Shown here: positions 6,764 through 9,280 of the stretch, one piece after another
Layout: every line of letters begins with the position of its first letter
How positions within the stretch are numbered: position 1 is the first letter of the stretch
Source of the DNA: Muribaculaceae bacterium
GTDB lineage: Bacteria > Bacteroidota > Bacteroidia > Bacteroidales > Muribaculaceae
Direction: 5' to 3'
Assembly (NCBI GenBank): GCA_029057255.1
Contig: JAICZO010000096.1
Coordinates: 1 to 9,280, forward strand
Length of the DNA stretch: 9,280 nucleotides
Program-made: the position numbers and the translations under genes
Notes under the pieces: generated by a model
What the model was told of the DNA's origin: nothing
Databases searched by the model: none
The model's input: only the letters and a program-made list of their open reading frames with translations

Positions 6764-6782
6764 CGTCTTAAATCCGATTTTT

Positions 6783-9280
6783 ATGAAAAGATACGCTCTG
6801 CTGAGTGTCGCGGCCGCCCTTGCCTTGGGATCGGCCGCCCAGATAAACGCCCCCGACAACTCCGGCCTGATTGCCCGGAGCCGCAACATGGCCTCGATGG
6901 CCAACTATAAAGGAGCGATAGACCGTCTCGACGCGGTAGACCGTGACGCCCTCGATGCCGACAGCCGCATGGCCTTCGACTTAGAGCGCGCCGGCGTCCT
7001 CTTCGCCGACGGCCGCTACGAGGCCGCTCTCGCCGCTTACGGCACGTTCCGCTCCGACTATCCGACGTCGGCACTGCTGCCGGCTGCGTCGAAAGGTATG
7101 GCCGACTGCCTTATGGCTCTCGGCGACTTCGATGCCGCATACGACATCTACCGCGAGACTGACGCCGACGGCCTCGCCTCGGACGACGCCGCCGAGCTTT
7201 ACTACCGTCTCGGCGTCTGCGCCCTCGAGACCGGACACACGGCCGAGGCCGAGAAGGCGCTCGACCGCGCTGCCACATACGCGTCGACACGCAAGGCCGC
7301 GATGTTCTATCTCGGCAAAATCGACTTCGACCGCAAGGACTACCGCCGCGCTCGCGAGCGCTTCAAGGCTGCCGCTTCGGCGACAGCTCCCGGCGACATG
7401 GCCGATTTCTATCTCGCGTCGATAGACTTCGCCGAGGGCAACTACGGCAAGGCTCTCACCACGGCCCGACAGATGTCGCGCCGCCACGGCCTCCCGGCTG
7501 CAGTGGGCGCCGAGCTTAACCGCATAATCGGCGAGTCGCTCTACCGCCAGGGCGAGACCACCGAGGCCACCGACTATCTCGAGAGATATGTCGCGGCCGA
7601 AAAAACACCGATGCCGTCGGCTCTCTATATTCTTGGCATCCACGACTTCGCGCGCGGAGACTATGGCCGCGCCCTCGAGCGCCTCAACCCCGTCACCGAG
7701 CGCGGCGAAGGTGCCATGCGCCAGTCGGCATATCTCTATGTCGGCCAGTGTCTGCTCGAACAGGGCGACTCGTCGGCCGCCATCCTCGCCTTCGACAAGG
7801 CTGCCAAGGCTGACTATGACAGGGATGTGCGCGAAGCAGCGCTCTACAACTACACGGCAGCACGGCTGTCAGGCGCTTCCGTACCCTTCGCCTCGGCCGC
7901 CGAGGCGCTCGAAGACTTCCTCAAGGCATACCCCTCAGGCGTATACTCCGACCGCGTGGCCGAGTATCTCGCCACCGGATATATGGCCGACAACGACTAC
8001 GTCCGCGCCCTCGAGCGGCTCGACGGCATAGCGTCGCCCTCGCCCAAGACGGCAGAGGCACGACAGAGGGTGCTGTACACTCTCGGCACGATGGCGCTGG
8101 CCGACGGCAACATTGCCGACGCCGAGAAGTACCTGCGCCGTGCCGAGGCCGAGAAGACCCGCAACAGTCTCATCAATGCGGAGACAGAGCTGTCGATGGC
8201 ACGCCTCGCCGCTGCCAAGGGCGACAACAAAGGCGCGGCCGAGCGTTTCCGCAAGTATCTGCGCACGGCCGACAAGAACGCCGAGAACAGGCCCGTAGCT
8301 CTCTACGGCCTCGCATATGCCTGCTACAGCAACGGCGACGCGGCCGAAGCCGAGACTTGTTTCACGCAGGCCGAGAAGGCGCTCGCCGACAAGAGCGCAC
8401 GCGCCGACGCCCTGAACCGCCTCGGCGACATACGCTTCGCGCAGGCCGACTTCAGCGGCGCGGCCGACTTCTACCGCCGCGCCTACTCCGTCAACCCCGC
8501 CACGGGCGACTATGCGGCGCTGAACGCCGCCAAGATGAAAGGCTACAGCCGCGACTACGAGGGCAAGCTGCGCGACCTCGACGCGTTCAGACGCGAGTTC
8601 CCCTCCTCTGCCCTGATGCCCGACGCCCTGCTCGAGACAACGCAGGCTCAGATAAGCCTGGGGCGCAACGATGATGCCGTGGCGACATACCGCAAGCTCA
8701 TAGCCGACTACCCCCGCACGGCACAGGGACGCCGCGGCTACCTGCAGATGGCCATGACGCTGCTCGACATGAACCGCAAGGAAGATGCCGCCGAGGCATA
8801 CCGCTCTGTGATAAGGCTCTACCCCACGTCGGAGGAGGCCGCACAGGCATCGTCGCTGCTCAAGACCATGTATGCCTACGAGGGCCGCGCCGACGAGTAT
8901 CTCGAGTTCATGGCCGGTGTCGACAATGCGCCCAAGATAGAGGCTGACGAGGCCGAGCGACTGAGCTTCGAGTCGGCGCTGACGGCGCTGCGCTCGCGCG
9001 GAGAGACCCGCCAGCTGGAGAAATTCGCCGACAAGCGTCCCACATCGCGCCACGCCGCCGAGGCTCTCGGCGCGCTGCTCGACAATGCCGTCGCCAACAA
9101 GCGTGGCGACGAAGCCGGACGCCTTGCCGACCGCATACTCGAGCGATATCCCGACTCTCCGGCTGCCGAAGCCGCCCTGCTCGAAAAAGCGAGGAGCCTG
9201 CAGGCGGCAGGAAAGCTCCCCGAGGCTCTCGAGCAATACCGCGCGCTCGAAGAAAAAGCATCGACACCGCAGCGTGCCCC
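6783..9280 (+). CDS. Large secreted tetratricopeptide-repeat protein (3' end outside window)
   Basis: The frame is open from the ATG at 6783 to the window end, 832 complete codons without a stop. An N-terminal signal peptide is apparent: MKRY, a hydrophobic core ALLSVAAALALG, then SAAQINA with likely cleavage near residue 19. There is no lipobox cysteine, so a periplasmic protein is more likely than a lipoprotein. The rest is a long array of degenerate 34-residue TPR helices, e.g. GMADCLMALGDFDAAYDIY (about 103-121), ALYGLAYACYSNGDAAEAE and ALNRLGDIRFAQADFSGAA. Five units begin with Y/F-P-x-S/T or YPSG (residues 93, 383, 606, 643, 680 and 789), the pattern of outer-membrane TPR proteins such as BamD and CpoB. 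TPR arrays are protein-binding scaffolds; the partner is unknown. Similar roughly 1000-residue TPR proteins are, as I recall, common in Bacteroidales, so perhaps 150-200 residues are missing. Codon use (GCC, GAG, CTC, CGC) is like its neighbours, with no sign of transfer. Confidence 0.92.
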   Translation, partial: MKRYALLSVAAALALGSAAQINAPDNSGLIARSRNMASMANYKGAIDRLDAVDRDALDADSRMAFDLERAGVLFADGRYEAALAAYGTFRSDYPTSALLPAASKGMADCLMALGDFDAAYDIYRETDADGLASDDAAELYYRLGVCALETGHTAEAEKALDRAATYASTRKAAMFYLGKIDFDRKDYRRARERFKAAASATAPGDMADFYLASIDFAEGNYGKALTTARQMSRRHGLPAAVGAELNRIIGESLYRQGETTEATDYLERYVAAEKTPMPSALYILGIHDFARGDYGRALERLNPVTERGEGAMRQSAYLYVGQCLLEQGDSSAAILAFDKAAKADYDRDVREAALYNYTAARLSGASVPFASAAEALEDFLKAYPSGVYSDRVAEYLATGYMADNDYVRALERLDGIASPSPKTAEARQRVLYTLGTMALADGNIADAEKYLRRAEAEKTRNSLINAETELSMARLAAAKGDNKGAAERFRKYLRTADKNAENRPVALYGLAYACYSNGDAAEAETCFTQAEKALADKSARADALNRLGDIRFAQADFSGAADFYRRAYSVNPATGDYAALNAAKMKGYSRDYEGKLRDLDAFRREFPSSALMPDALLETTQAQISLGRNDDAVATYRKLIADYPRTAQGRRGYLQMAMTLLDMNRKEDAAEAYRSVIRLYPTSEEAAQASSLLKTMYAYEGRADEYLEFMAGVDNAPKIEADEAERLSFESALTALRSRGETRQLEKFADKRPTSRHAAEALGALLDNAVANKRGDEAGRLADRILERYPDSPAAEAALLEKARSLQAAGKLPEALEQYRALEEKASTPQRA

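Noticed and set aside
7935..9236. 433-codon minus-strand frame opposite the TPR gene
   Set aside because: It mirrors the TPR gene's Ala/Glu/Leu codons in GC-rich DNA, shows no domain, and the plus-strand frame has a signal peptide, TPR motifs and a promoter.
1..9280. Mobile element, CRISPR array, tRNA/rRNA, toxin-antitoxin or defence system
   Set aside because: No transposase, integrase, spaced direct repeats, tRNA-like cloverleaf or defence domain was found. The two HD-domain proteins (dGTPase and HDIG) could recall dNTP-depleting phage defence, but dgt is of the housekeeping type and no partner effector is present.

Overview
This 9.3 kb window looks like chromosomal DNA from a GC-rich member of Bacteroidota, most likely a gut Bacteroidales of the Muribaculaceae type. 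The lineage call rests on three things. The promoter-like elements have the Bacteroidota form TAnnTTTG. Start codons lack an obvious Shine-Dalgarno and have A/T-rich leaders. The proteins (a DUF6562/beta-helix surface protein, a Bacteroides-type dGTPase, a TPM protein with a Gly-rich tail, and a large TPR protein) are of kinds typical of Bacteroidales. The genus is inference; no rRNA or marker gene is present.

Layout. Positions 1-1192 (+) hold the 3' part of a surface or fimbrillin-like protein, ending in a right-handed beta-helix. A 139 bp convergent intergenic region follows, with two overlapping inverted repeats and a strong hairpin that can serve as a bidirectional terminator. From 1332 to 6610 everything is on the minus strand, in two transcription units. 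In transcription order, the upstream unit is a GT90 (CAP10/LpsA-like) glycosyltransferase, then dGTPase (dgt, 4-nt ATGA overlap), then a membrane-anchored TPM protein (11 nt gap). After a 128 bp gap with its own promoter-like element comes a branched-chain aminotransferase (ilvE) overlapping an HDIG-type HD phosphohydrolase, again by ATGA. A 172 bp divergent intergenic region (6611-6782) has a promoter-like element in each direction. It leads into a large plus-strand TPR protein (6783 onward) that has a signal peptide and runs off the end of the window.

Function. The genes mix envelope work (beta-helix protein, glycosyltransferase, TPM protein, secreted TPR protein) with core metabolism (branched-chain amino acid transamination, dNTP hydrolysis, an HD hydrolase of unknown substrate). 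Nothing indicates a mobile element, CRISPR array, phage, defence island or RNA gene. I see no convincing new multi-gene system. The most useful leads are the two ATGA-coupled gene pairs with no obvious metabolic link, and the cysteine-rich insertion in the TPM protein. Several long reading frames opposite the real genes are by-products of GC-rich codon usage.
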